Assembly: GCA_035456105.1 (NCBI GenBank)
Contig: DATIDV010000043.1
Coordinates: 62,001-126,000, forward strand
Direction: 5' to 3'
Source: Viridibacterium sp035456105
GTDB lineage: Bacteria; Pseudomonadota; Gammaproteobacteria; Burkholderiales; Rhodocyclaceae
Length of the DNA: 64,000 nt
Shown here in pieces: positions 26,955-35,124 of this stretch. The notes under the pieces were generated by a model. That model did no database searches and had not been told where the DNA came from. It saw nothing but the letters and a program-made list of their open reading frames with translations. The position numbers and the translations under genes were made by a program. The first letter of the stretch is position 1. Each line of letters starts with the position of its first letter.

Positions 26955-28256
26955 TTATTTGCGGTATTCGGCAGATCGGGCGTGCGCCTGCAGCCCCTCG
27001 CCATACGCCAGCGTTGCAGCGACAGGTGCCAGCTCAGCGGCGCCTTCGCGTGAAATACGGATCACGCTGGTACGCTTCTGGAAGTCATAGACGCCCAGCG
27101 GCGACGAGAAGCGTGCGCTACGGCCGGTAGGCAAAACGTGATTCGGGCCGGCACAGTAGTCGCCAAGCGCCTCGACCGACCAATGCCCGACAAATATGGC
27201 ACCCGCATGACGGATCTTCGGCAGCAGCACTTCAGGATCCTCGACCGACAACTCCAGGTGCTCGGCCGCAACGTAGTTGGCGATCTCGCAGGCCTCGTCC
27301 ATATCACGCACCTGCACCAATGCACCGCGATCAGACAGCGAGGTGCGGATGATCTCGGCACGCGGCATGGTCGGCAGCAAGCGGGCGATGGACTCTTCAA
27401 CACGCACCAGATACGCCGCATCCGGGCACAGCAGGATCGACTGTGCCTTTTCATCGTGTTCGGCTTGCGCGAACAGGTCCATCGCCACCCAGTCGGGATC
27501 ACCGGAGCCATCCGAAATCACCAGCACCTCGGAAGGTCCGGCCACCATGTCGATACCGACACGACCGAATACGCGGCGCTTGGCTTCGGCCACATAGGCA
27601 TTGCCCGGCCCGACAATCTTGTCGACCGCCGGAATACTTTCGGTGCCATACGCCAGCGCAGCCACGGCCTGCGCACCGCCAATCGTGAACACGCGATCAA
27701 CACCAGCCAATGCCGCTGCCGCCAGCACAAGCTTGTTACGCTCCCCCTGTGGCGTTGGCGTGACCATGATTATCTCGCGCACGCCTGCCACCTTGGCCGG
27801 CATGGCATTCATCAACACGGAGCTCGGATAGCTCGCCTTGCCACCTGGCACGTAAATGCCGACGCGGTCGAGCGGCGTGACACGCTGCCCCAGGCGCGTG
27901 CCATTGGCTTCCCGCATTTCCCAGTCAGGCTGGACCTGACGCTCGTGGTAGTCACGCACGCGTTTGCAGGCGATTTCAAGCGCGGCGCGTTGCTCGGAAG
28001 GCAGCCCATCCAGCGCCGCTTGCAACTCGACTTGTGGAATCTCGAGGGCCGTAATGCTGTCGGCATTCACACCATCAAAGCGGCGCGTCAGTTCGAGCAC
28101 TGCCGCATCACCGCGCACACGCACGTCCGCAATGATCTCGCTCACCGCCTTCTGCACGCCGGAGTCGAGCGCTGACTCGAAAGCCAGCAAGGCCTCCAGG
28201 TCGGACTTGAAATCGACGTCATCCGAAGACAGGCGATTGATAAGTGGCTTGGTCAT
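26955..28256 (-). CDS. hisD: Histidinol dehydrogenase
   Basis: 433 residues, full length; zinc enzyme for the last two steps of histidine synthesis. Signature regions: PGGKASYPSSVLMNAMPAKV, GAQAVAALAYGT, KIVGPGNAYVAEAKR, and VGHWSVEALGDYCAGPNHVLPT. It overlaps hisG by 4 bases. Confidence 0.98.
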   Translation of the reverse strand: MTKPLINRLSSDDVDFKSDLEALLAFESALDSGVQKAVSEIIADVRVRGDAAVLELTRRFDGVNADSITALEIPQVELQAALDGLPSEQRAALEIACKRVRDYHERQVQPDWEMREANGTRLGQRVTPLDRVGIYVPGGKASYPSSVLMNAMPAKVAGVREIIMVTPTPQGERNKLVLAAAALAGVDRVFTIGGAQAVAALAYGTESIPAVDKIVGPGNAYVAEAKRRVFGRVGIDMVAGPSEVLVISDGSGDPDWVAMDLFAQAEHDEKAQSILLCPDAAYLVRVEESIARLLPTMPRAEIIRTSLSDRGALVQVRDMDEACEIANYVAAEHLELSVEDPEVLLPKIRHAGAIFVGHWSVEALGDYCAGPNHVLPTGRSARFSSPLGVYDFQKRTSVIRISREGAAELAPVAATLAYGEGLQAHARSAEYRK

Positions 28257-28897
28257 GCCGTGATCGCTCCCGCAAAGGCCTCAAGCACAGGTTGCAACAA
28301 CTCGCGCTTGAGCTTGAGCGCCGCCTGATTCACCACCAGGCGCGAGCTGATCTGCATGATCTCTTCGACTTCAATCAGCTTGTTGGCGCGCAAGGTGCTA
28401 CCCGTAGAGACAAGGTCGACAATGGCATCCGCCAGCCCAACCAGCGGCGCCAGCTCCATCGAGCCATACAGCTTGATCAGGTCGACGTGCATGCCCTTGG
28501 CCGCGAAATGCTCACGCGCGGTCTTGATGTACTTGGTCGCCACGCGGATGCGCGCACCGCGCTGCACGGCCGCCTGGTAGTCGAAGTCGGCACGCACGGC
28601 AACGCTCATGCGGCACTTGGCGATGTTCAGATCAAGCGGTTGATAGAGGCCGCTCCCGCCGTGTTCGAGCAAGGTGTCCTTGCCGGCGATGCCAATATCG
28701 GCCGCACCGTATTCCACATAGGTCGGTGTGTCAGTCGCGCGCACGATGACGAGATTCACGTCGGGGCGATTAGTCCCGATGATCAGCTTGCGCGACGACT
28801 CAGGATTCTCGGACGGCACGATGCCAGCCGCAGCAAGCAGCGGCAGCGTTTCTTCGAAGATGCGCCCTTTCGACAGGGCAAGGGTAATTCCGGTCAC
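28253..28897 (-). CDS. hisG: ATP phosphoribosyltransferase, short form
   Basis: 214 residues from a GTG start at 28897 (TGITLALSKGRIFEET follows). Short HisG lacks the C-terminal regulatory domain and needs HisZ as partner; hisZ is not in this window. It carries out the committed step of histidine synthesis. Upstream ATG options would add residues that do not resemble the family. Confidence 0.96.
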   Translation of the reverse strand: MTGITLALSKGRIFEETLPLLAAAGIVPSENPESSRKLIIGTNRPDVNLVIVRATDTPTYVEYGAADIGIAGKDTLLEHGGSGLYQPLDLNIAKCRMSVAVRADFDYQAAVQRGARIRVATKYIKTAREHFAAKGMHVDLIKLYGSMELAPLVGLADAIVDLVSTGSTLRANKLIEVEEIMQISSRLVVNQAALKLKRELLQPVLEAFAGAITA

Positions 28898-28970
28898 TTT
28901 ATTGGTCCGCTTAATCAAATCACGCCTCGGGCGAACGCCCGAAGCGATCTGTTCCGATCTGGAGCTATTG

Positions 28971-29219
28971 TCAGGACTTCTGCAGTTCAGCCCACTGCGC
29001 GGGCGTATGGGTCTGCAATTGCAGCGCATGAATCTCGTTACCCATCAACGGGCCGAGCACCGCGTAGACAGCCTGATGCTGACGCACGCGCATTTTTCCT
29101 TCAAATTCGCGACTGACCACCACACCGCTGAAATGCACGCCGTCATCACCTTCTATGGCGACGAACTCGCAAGGCAGACCTTGTTCGATGAGGCGTTTGA
29201 TTTCTGTTGCCTGAAACAT
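28971..29219 (-). CDS. BolA family protein (IbaG-like)
   Basis: 82 residues with the BolA fold; the helix-strand segment HFSGVVVSREFEGK and RQHQAVYAVLG include the conserved His used in iron-sulfur binding with monothiol glutaredoxins. IbaG-type BolA genes usually stand between mla genes and murA; here the next gene is hisG. Confidence 0.92.
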   Translation of the reverse strand: MFQATEIKRLIEQGLPCEFVAIEGDDGVHFSGVVVSREFEGKMRVRQHQAVYAVLGPLMGNEIHALQLQTHTPAQWAELQKS

Positions 29220-29267
29220 TTGTACTCCGGATTTTTGAACGTGACGTGCGCATCTGAATGCACACCT

Positions 29268-30023
29268 CTAGTGCCTTAGCTTATATCCCCGCCGCAGCAT
29301 TTCCAGGCAAACACCTGCAAAAACCACCAGCGCAGCCGCAACAACCCCCAGACTTAACCAAGGCGAAACGTCGGACACACCGAAAAAGCCGTAGCGAAAA
29401 CCGTCAATCATGAAGAAAAACGGATTCAGATGCGAGACCCCTTGCCAGAAAGGCGGCAAAGAATGGATGGAGTAGAACACACCAGACAGCATGGTCAGCG
29501 GCATGATCATGAAGTTCTGGAAGGCCGCGAGCTGGTCGAACTTGTCGGCCCAGATACCTGCGACGATGCCCAAAGTCCCCAGCATCGCTCCACCCAGCAA
29601 GGCAAACGCCAAAGCCCATAGCGGATAAGCGACGGAGACCTGCGCAAACGGCAACGAGGCGATCCACACACCCAGCCCGACGACAAGGCCACGCGTGATC
29701 GAGGCGATCACATAGGCACCGTAAAACTCCTGATAGGAAATTGGTGGCAGCAGGACGAACACAATGTTGCCGGTGATCTTGCTCTGGATCAGCGATGAGG
29801 AGCTGTTCGCAAAAGCGTTCTGCAGCACTGACATCATCACCAAACCCGGAATCAGGAAGTCGGTGTAGTGCACGCTGCCGTAGACCTTGAGACGGTCCTG
29901 CAGCACGTGCGAGAAGATCATTAGATACATGACCGAGGTCAGCACCGGCGCGCCGACGGTCTGGAAGGCAACCTTCCAGAAACGCAGAGTTTCTTTGTAG
30001 AGCAGTGTGCGGAAGGCGATCAT
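29268..30023 (-). CDS. yadH: ABC-2 type transporter permease
   Basis: 251 residues with six predicted membrane segments and the ABC-2 permease signature region (FLIPGLVMMSVLQNAFANSSSSLIQSKITGN). It pairs with the ATPase gene 4 bases upstream. The substrate of the YadGH-type exporter is unknown; the mla context hints at envelope components. Confidence 0.9.
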   Translation of the reverse strand: MIAFRTLLYKETLRFWKVAFQTVGAPVLTSVMYLMIFSHVLQDRLKVYGSVHYTDFLIPGLVMMSVLQNAFANSSSSLIQSKITGNIVFVLLPPISYQEFYGAYVIASITRGLVVGLGVWIASLPFAQVSVAYPLWALAFALLGGAMLGTLGIVAGIWADKFDQLAAFQNFMIMPLTMLSGVFYSIHSLPPFWQGVSHLNPFFFMIDGFRYGFFGVSDVSPWLSLGVVAAALVVFAGVCLEMLRRGYKLRH

Positions 30024-30027
30024 CGCA

Positions 30028-30942
30028 TCAGCCCTTGCTCATCAGGCCGATAAAGGCCTGCTCAAGATCTGGCTTGGTGATTTCAACGTCCTGCAGATCA
30101 CCACCTGCGGCGCGCAACGACGACAGCATGCTCTCGACCTCATCGTAGTGCTCGAAGCTGAAACTCATCTCGTCGGCTTGCTGTTTCACCAGTCGTGTTT
30201 GCAGGGTCTCAGGCAAAACAATGCTCTGCGCCAGCCGCACTTTCAGTGCATGACTGCTGACACGACTCAGAATGTTTGCGGTCGTATCAAGTGCGATCAC
30301 GCGGCCAGCCTTGAGCATGGCAATGCGCGTACACAAAGCCTCGGCTTCTTCGAGGTAGTGCGTGGTAAGGACAATCGTGTGCCCCGCCGCATTCAGCTTC
30401 TGGATGAACTTCCACAAGGTCTGGCGCAACTCGACGTCGACACCTGCCGTCGGCTCATCGAGCACGATGACAGGCGGCTTGTGCACCAACGCCTGTGCGA
30501 CGAGCACACGACGTTTCATGCCACCCGACAAAGTACGCATGTTGGCGTTGGCTTTGGAGGTCAGATCGAGATTGTCGAGCAGCTCATCTATCCAGACTTC
30601 ATTGTCCTTGATGCCGAAATACCCGGACTGAATCCGCAGCACTTCGCGCACGGAGAAGAAGGGGTCAAACACGAGCTCTTGCGGCACCACACCCAGCATG
30701 CGCCGAGCCTCGCGATAGTTCGCAACAACATCCCGCCCCATGACGGCAATGCGACCGGCAGACAGCCGCGTAAGACCGGCAAGCGCCGTGATCAGCGTGG
30801 TCTTGCCCGCGCCATTGGGACCGAGCAGGCCGAAAAATTCGCCCTGCCGGACTTCGAGATCAACACCCGCAAGCGCCTGGAGACTGCCGTAATGCTTGAC
30901 CGCTCCCTGCACCCGGATGGCAATGCCATCAGAGTCAGGCAT
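30028..30942 (-). CDS. yadG: ABC transporter ATP-binding protein
   Basis: 304 residues. Walker A GPNGAGKTT, signature LSGGMKRRV, Walker B VIVLDEPTAGVD. The C-terminal extension (about 225-304) is that of ABC-2 ATPases. The start at 30942 overlaps mlaB by 8 bases; longer frames upstream are not homologous. Confidence 0.93.
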   Translation of the reverse strand: MPDSDGIAIRVQGAVKHYGSLQALAGVDLEVRQGEFFGLLGPNGAGKTTLITALAGLTRLSAGRIAVMGRDVVANYREARRMLGVVPQELVFDPFFSVREVLRIQSGYFGIKDNEVWIDELLDNLDLTSKANANMRTLSGGMKRRVLVAQALVHKPPVIVLDEPTAGVDVELRQTLWKFIQKLNAAGHTIVLTTHYLEEAEALCTRIAMLKAGRVIALDTTANILSRVSSHALKVRLAQSIVLPETLQTRLVKQQADEMSFSFEHYDEVESMLSSLRAAGGDLQDVEITKPDLEQAFIGLMSKG

Positions 30943-31276
30943 GAGCGTCGGACATTGAAACGTGAAGGTGTTCAGAGAAAAGATCGTCGACGCCATACAG
31001 CGCCGCGAGACTGCCGAATGCTGCCGGCACATTGACAAGAGAGAGGCGATGGTCCGCTGCACGCGCCGCGCGGAGCAAGCTGAGCACGACTGACAACGCG
31101 GCAGAATCCACAGCGGGGACCTGCACAAAATCGAGCACGCAATCTCCCGCAAGTACATAGGACTGCGCAGCAGCCAGCACGGCCGCTGCCGAATCCATCC
31201 GCATTGGGGTCAGAATGGTTAGCTTGCCATCCTGCGCAGCCAGCACATCCTCGGTCGTCGTCGACTCACAGATCAT
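30935..31276 (-). CDS. mlaB: STAS-domain protein MlaB
   Basis: 113 residues; a STAS domain with VLDFVQVPAVDSAALSVVL at the conserved helix. MlaB is the cytoplasmic regulator of the MlaFEDB lipid transporter. It overlaps mlaC by 4 bases. Confidence 0.88.
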   Translation of the reverse strand: MICESTTTEDVLAAQDGKLTILTPMRMDSAAAVLAAAQSYVLAGDCVLDFVQVPAVDSAALSVVLSLLRAARAADHRLSLVNVPAAFGSLAALYGVDDLFSEHLHVSMSDAHA

Positions 31277-31893
31277 TTTTTCTCGGCGACTTTCGCAGTA
31301 TTTTTTTCGCGCAGCGAGTTGATCAGGCCATCAATGCCATTGGCCTTTATCTCCTGGCCAAAGGTCTCACGATAGTTGGCAACAAGACTCACGCCAGCGA
31401 CGTAGATGTCATAAACCTTCCAGCCCTCCGCAGACTTGATCAGGTCGTAATCGATTGCAACCGGCTTGCCTCCGGGCTGCTTCACTTCGGTCTTGACAGT
31501 GACCTCGGTATCGGCCGCAGCCGCCTTGAAAGGCTTCACGTCCACAGTCTGATTCTTGTACTGCGTCAGCGCATTCGAATAGCTGCGCACCAGCAGGGTC
31601 TGGAACTCCTTCGACAGCTGCGCCTTCTGATCGGGCGTGGCATTGCGCCACTCGCGTCCGACTGCCGAGCCGGTCATCTTGTTAAAGTCGAAATATTTCA
31701 GGATCTTGCTTTCAACCACATCCTGAATATGTTTCGTATCGCCGGCCTGGATAGCCTTATCAGTCTTGATCAACTCTATGACTTCGTTCGTCACATTCTT
31801 GATCAACACATCGGGAGCCTCATCCGCAGCATGCGCAGTCAAACTGGCACCGAACGCAATGATCATGGCAAAACGCTTCAGGGATTCAAACAT
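31273..31893 (-). CDS. mlaC: Periplasmic phospholipid-binding protein MlaC
   Basis: 206 residues; signal peptide 1-22 (ending LTAHA). The MlaC/Ttg2D domain includes the segment KYFDFNKMTGSAVGREWR and YDLIKSAEGWKVYDIYVAGVS. It shuttles phospholipid between MlaA in the outer membrane and MlaFEDB. Confidence 0.95.
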   Translation of the reverse strand: MFESLKRFAMIIAFGASLTAHAADEAPDVLIKNVTNEVIELIKTDKAIQAGDTKHIQDVVESKILKYFDFNKMTGSAVGREWRNATPDQKAQLSKEFQTLLVRSYSNALTQYKNQTVDVKPFKAAAADTEVTVKTEVKQPGGKPVAIDYDLIKSAEGWKVYDIYVAGVSLVANYRETFGQEIKANGIDGLINSLREKNTAKVAEKK

Positions 31894-31907
31894 GGTTCAT
31901 CCTGTCA

Positions 31908-32822
31908 TCAGTTTTCAACGGTATTACCGGCATCCACATCGGCAAGTGCCTGCGGCGCAGGCACCTCAACATGGAACTCGGGATAAGCATGATCAAGCCT
32001 GACAAGCATCAGTCTGCGCTCGCCAATCTCGAGATCGCTATTCATGCGATCCAGCGCAATGCGAATCGGCGTGTTGATGCGCGCATCATCATCTTCATCA
32101 CGCACGCGCTTGCCATCACGAATCAAGCTTTTGCGTCGGCTCAGATAGAAGTCGCGCAGGTATGCGTAGCGATCTATCGCAGCCGCATCGAACGCGCCTT
32201 CCGCGGCCAACAAATCTGCTCTCTCGCTCACGATGCGCACCCCGCGCGCAATGTTCCGCGTCGGAATATCCTTGATGTAGCCAAACGGACCCGCTGCAAC
32301 ATCCAAGACATAGCCGCCGGCATCCCTTAACGTACGAGGACCGAAAAAGGGCAACATGACGTAGGGACCGTCGCCGACTCCCCAGACACCCAGGGTCTGA
32401 CCGAAATCTTCTTCGTGCTTGTCCAGACCCAGCTCACTGGCCACATCGAATACTCCTGCAATACCCAGCGTCGAGTTGATCAGGAAACGCCCCCAGTCCC
32501 CAAAGCCCTGCAGCGGCTTGCCCTGCAGCACATTGTTGAGGCCAATCCAGACATCGTCCACGTTCGCGATGAAATTCGACACGCCAGTGCGTACTGGCAG
32601 GGGCGCGACGGCGTCGTAGCCCTGCGCGACCGGTTTGAGCACCCAGGAATCGAGCTTTTCGTTGAACACGAAAACTTTACGATTGACAGGCTCCCACGGA
32701 TCCTTGGGATTGCCCCCGGTGGCACACCCGGCAAGGCAGGCCAGCAGCACCAGCCCGAGGATAAATTTCAACAGACCCATTTTCGTCATGCGGTTATCAG
32801 ACCGAACTGGGTTCGCAATCAT
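31908..32822 (-). CDS. mlaA: Outer-membrane lipoprotein MlaA (VacJ)
   Basis: 304 residues as drawn. A lipobox LAGC lies within the first 33 residues, followed by the VacJ domain (DPWEPVNRKVFVFNE, VWIGLNNVLQGKP, FGQTLGVWGVGDGPYVMLP). ATG at 32822 overlaps the mlaD stop by 4 bases, but ATGs at 32789 and 32780 would give a more typical lipoprotein signal peptide. MlaA removes misplaced phospholipid from the outer leaflet. In E. coli it is encoded apart from the mla operon; here it sits inside it. Confidence 0.95.
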   Translation of the reverse strand: MIANPVRSDNRMTKMGLLKFILGLVLLACLAGCATGGNPKDPWEPVNRKVFVFNEKLDSWVLKPVAQGYDAVAPLPVRTGVSNFIANVDDVWIGLNNVLQGKPLQGFGDWGRFLINSTLGIAGVFDVASELGLDKHEEDFGQTLGVWGVGDGPYVMLPFFGPRTLRDAGGYVLDVAAGPFGYIKDIPTRNIARGVRIVSERADLLAAEGAFDAAAIDRYAYLRDFYLSRRKSLIRDGKRVRDEDDDARINTPIRIALDRMNSDLEIGERRLMLVRLDHAYPEFHVEVPAPQALADVDAGNTVEN

Positions 32823-33298
32823 TTGGCGGGATTGGCCTCAGGCAGCTCAGCTGCCTTGCTGAACATGAATTGGCTGATGAGCTTTTCAAGCACGACCGCA
32901 GACTGGGTTTTTTTGATGACATCCCCGTCCTTGAACACGTCAGTGTCGCCACCAGGATCCAGACCGATGTACTGCTCGCCGAGCAAGCCCGACGTATTGA
33001 TTGTCGCGTACGTATCGCGCGGAAAACTGTAGCGGCTATCAATACGCATGGCGACAACGGCCTGGAAGTTGTCCGGATCGAGCTTGATCGATTCGATGCG
33101 CCCGACAACAACACCCGCACTCTTGATTGGCGCGCGCGCCTTGAGACCACCAATATTGTCGAATTTTGCCGTCAGCGCGTAAGGCTGCTCCAACTGTGCA
33201 CCATTGAGATTTCCCACCTTCAGCGCAAGAAAAACCAGGGCAAGAACACCCAGGACGACAAAAACACCTACCCACAAATCTATTGTTGTGCGATTCAC
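32819..33298 (-). CDS. mlaD: MCE-domain protein MlaD
   Basis: 159 residues; N-terminal membrane anchor (about 8-28) and one MCE domain with GLKARAPIKSAGVVVGRIESI. It forms the periplasmic hexameric ring of the Mla transporter. GTG start at 33298, 1 base after mlaE. Confidence 0.95.
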   Translation of the reverse strand: MNRTTIDLWVGVFVVLGVLALVFLALKVGNLNGAQLEQPYALTAKFDNIGGLKARAPIKSAGVVVGRIESIKLDPDNFQAVVAMRIDSRYSFPRDTYATINTSGLLGEQYIGLDPGGDTDVFKDGDVIKKTQSAVVLEKLISQFMFSKAAELPEANPAK

Positions 33299-33299
33299 G

Positions 33300-34091
33300 T
33301 CAGCCTCTGAACATGAAAGAAGTCAGAATAAAGTCCAGCCCGAGAATGGCCAGAGAAGAAGTTACGACAGTACGCGTTGTCGCACGCGACACGCCTTCGG
33401 CAGTCGCATCCGAATCGTAGCCTTCGAACACGGAAATCAGCGCTATTGCAAAACCGAACACCACACTCTTGGTCACCCCGTTGAGAATATCGCGCTGAAA
33501 ATCAATAGCCGTCTGCATCTGCCCCCAGAACGAGCCCGCATCAACGCCAATGTGCACCGCGCCAATCAGGAAGCCGCCATACACACCCATCGTAGAAAAC
33601 ATTGCAACCAGCAAGGGCAGGGAAATGGCCGCCCCCCAGAAGCGCGGCGCAACGACGCGCGCAATCGGGTCCACCGCCATCATGTCCATGGCGTCAAGTT
33701 GCTCGGTGGCCTTCATCAGACCGATCTCTGCCGTAATGGCCGAACCTGCACGACTCGCGAACAGCAGCCCCGCCACAACCGGTCCCAACTCCCGCACCAG
33801 GGACAAGGCGACCAGCACACCAAGCGCCTCTTCCGAACCATAACGCTGCAGGGTGTCATAGCCCTGCAGACCAAGCACCATACCGACAAACAGGCCCGAC
33901 ACCAGAATGATGATCAGCGACAGGACGCCCGAGAAATAGATCTCGCGCAGAGTCAGTTGAAAACGGCGAAAACTTGTCCCTGACGCCAAGAGGATGCGGA
34001 CGAGGAAGCGCGCGGCATAGCCCAAGCGCCACACTGCGTTGATGACGCGCGCACCCACACCACGAAAGACTCCAGCAGTGCCCTCAAGCAT
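33300..34091 (-). CDS. mlaE: Mla ABC transporter permease MlaE
   Basis: 263 residues with five or six membrane spans; family signature GLFVGMVLGLQGYDTLQRYG and ITAEIGLMKATEQLDAMDMMAVDPIARV. It overlaps mlaF by 8 bases. Confidence 0.96.
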   Translation of the reverse strand: MLEGTAGVFRGVGARVINAVWRLGYAARFLVRILLASGTSFRRFQLTLREIYFSGVLSLIIILVSGLFVGMVLGLQGYDTLQRYGSEEALGVLVALSLVRELGPVVAGLLFASRAGSAITAEIGLMKATEQLDAMDMMAVDPIARVVAPRFWGAAISLPLLVAMFSTMGVYGGFLIGAVHIGVDAGSFWGQMQTAIDFQRDILNGVTKSVVFGFAIALISVFEGYDSDATAEGVSRATTRTVVTSSLAILGLDFILTSFMFRG

Positions 34092-34914
34092 TTTTTGTCC
34101 TCAGCAAGGCGTCCGCATAAGCCGGCGCCGGGTACTGGAACGGCACCGGACCATCCGGCTCAGCCCAAAGGAACTGGTGCACCCAGGGGTCACTTGAGGC
34201 GCGAATTTCATCCGGCGTGCCTTCAGCCACCACCGCCCCTTCGGACAGGAAATAGATGTAATCGACGATCTTCAGCGACTCCTGCACATCGTGCGTCACC
34301 ACAATCGAGCTGGCGCCGAGGGCATCGTTCAGGCGACGTATTAGCTGACCGATGACACCCAACGAGATCGGATCAAGGCCGGCAAACGGTTCGTCATACA
34401 TGATGATCTGCGGGTCCAGCGCCACGGTACGCGCCAACGCAACACGCCGCGCCATGCCGCCCGACAACTCACTTGGCTTCAAATGGGCAGCGCCGCGCAA
34501 CCCCACTGCGTGCAGCTTCATGAGCACCAGATCGCGAATCAGTTCTTCGGGCAAATCTGTATGTTCGCGTAACGGAAATGCCACATTGTCGAACACTGAA
34601 ATATCGGTAAACAAGGCGCCGAACTGGAACAGCATACCCATGCGACGGCGCAAGCGATAAAGCCCTTCGCGGTCGAGATCGTGAATTGGTTCGCCGAAAA
34701 CCTTCACTCCGCCACCACGTGCGCGCAACTGTCCGCCGATGAGGCGCAATAGCGTCGTCTTGCCGCAGCCGGAGCCGCCCATGATGGCAACCACTTTGCC
34801 GCGCGGCACAGAGAGATTAACGCCACGCAAAACCTTGCGAGCGTTGTAGCCGAAGCGCAGGTCTTTGACCTCGACCAGCGGCGATGAGTCTTCAGCCTGA
34901 TTGTCCAAAACCAT
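34084..34914 (-). CDS. mlaF: Mla ABC transporter ATPase MlaF
   Basis: 276 residues; Walker A GGSGCGKTT, signature LSGGMARRV, Walker B IIMYDEPFAGLDP. It energises MlaFEDB phospholipid transport at the inner membrane. The start at 34914 begins VLDNQAEDSSPLVEVKDL; upstream in-frame codons are not family-like. First gene of the 23-gene string ending at 19597. Confidence 0.95.
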   Translation of the reverse strand: MVLDNQAEDSSPLVEVKDLRFGYNARKVLRGVNLSVPRGKVVAIMGGSGCGKTTLLRLIGGQLRARGGGVKVFGEPIHDLDREGLYRLRRRMGMLFQFGALFTDISVFDNVAFPLREHTDLPEELIRDLVLMKLHAVGLRGAAHLKPSELSGGMARRVALARTVALDPQIIMYDEPFAGLDPISLGVIGQLIRRLNDALGASSIVVTHDVQESLKIVDYIYFLSEGAVVAEGTPDEIRASSDPWVHQFLWAEPDGPVPFQYPAPAYADALLRTKNA

Positions 34915-35124
34915 TCCCGTACGTATTGTCGTGCATGCTGTTTTTACCTCGGATTCGAATGATAACACGCTGTTCCGCAGCACCCGGCCAAGCACCAAGT
35001 GCTGCATGAGAATGCGCTACACTGCCCCGCAACGCATGAGGCAGTTTGCCTGCCTGTATCGGTACGTACCGATTCGCCTTCTGCAAATCAACCTAGCGTA
35101 CTTTCTGCATCGCCATTCAATTAC

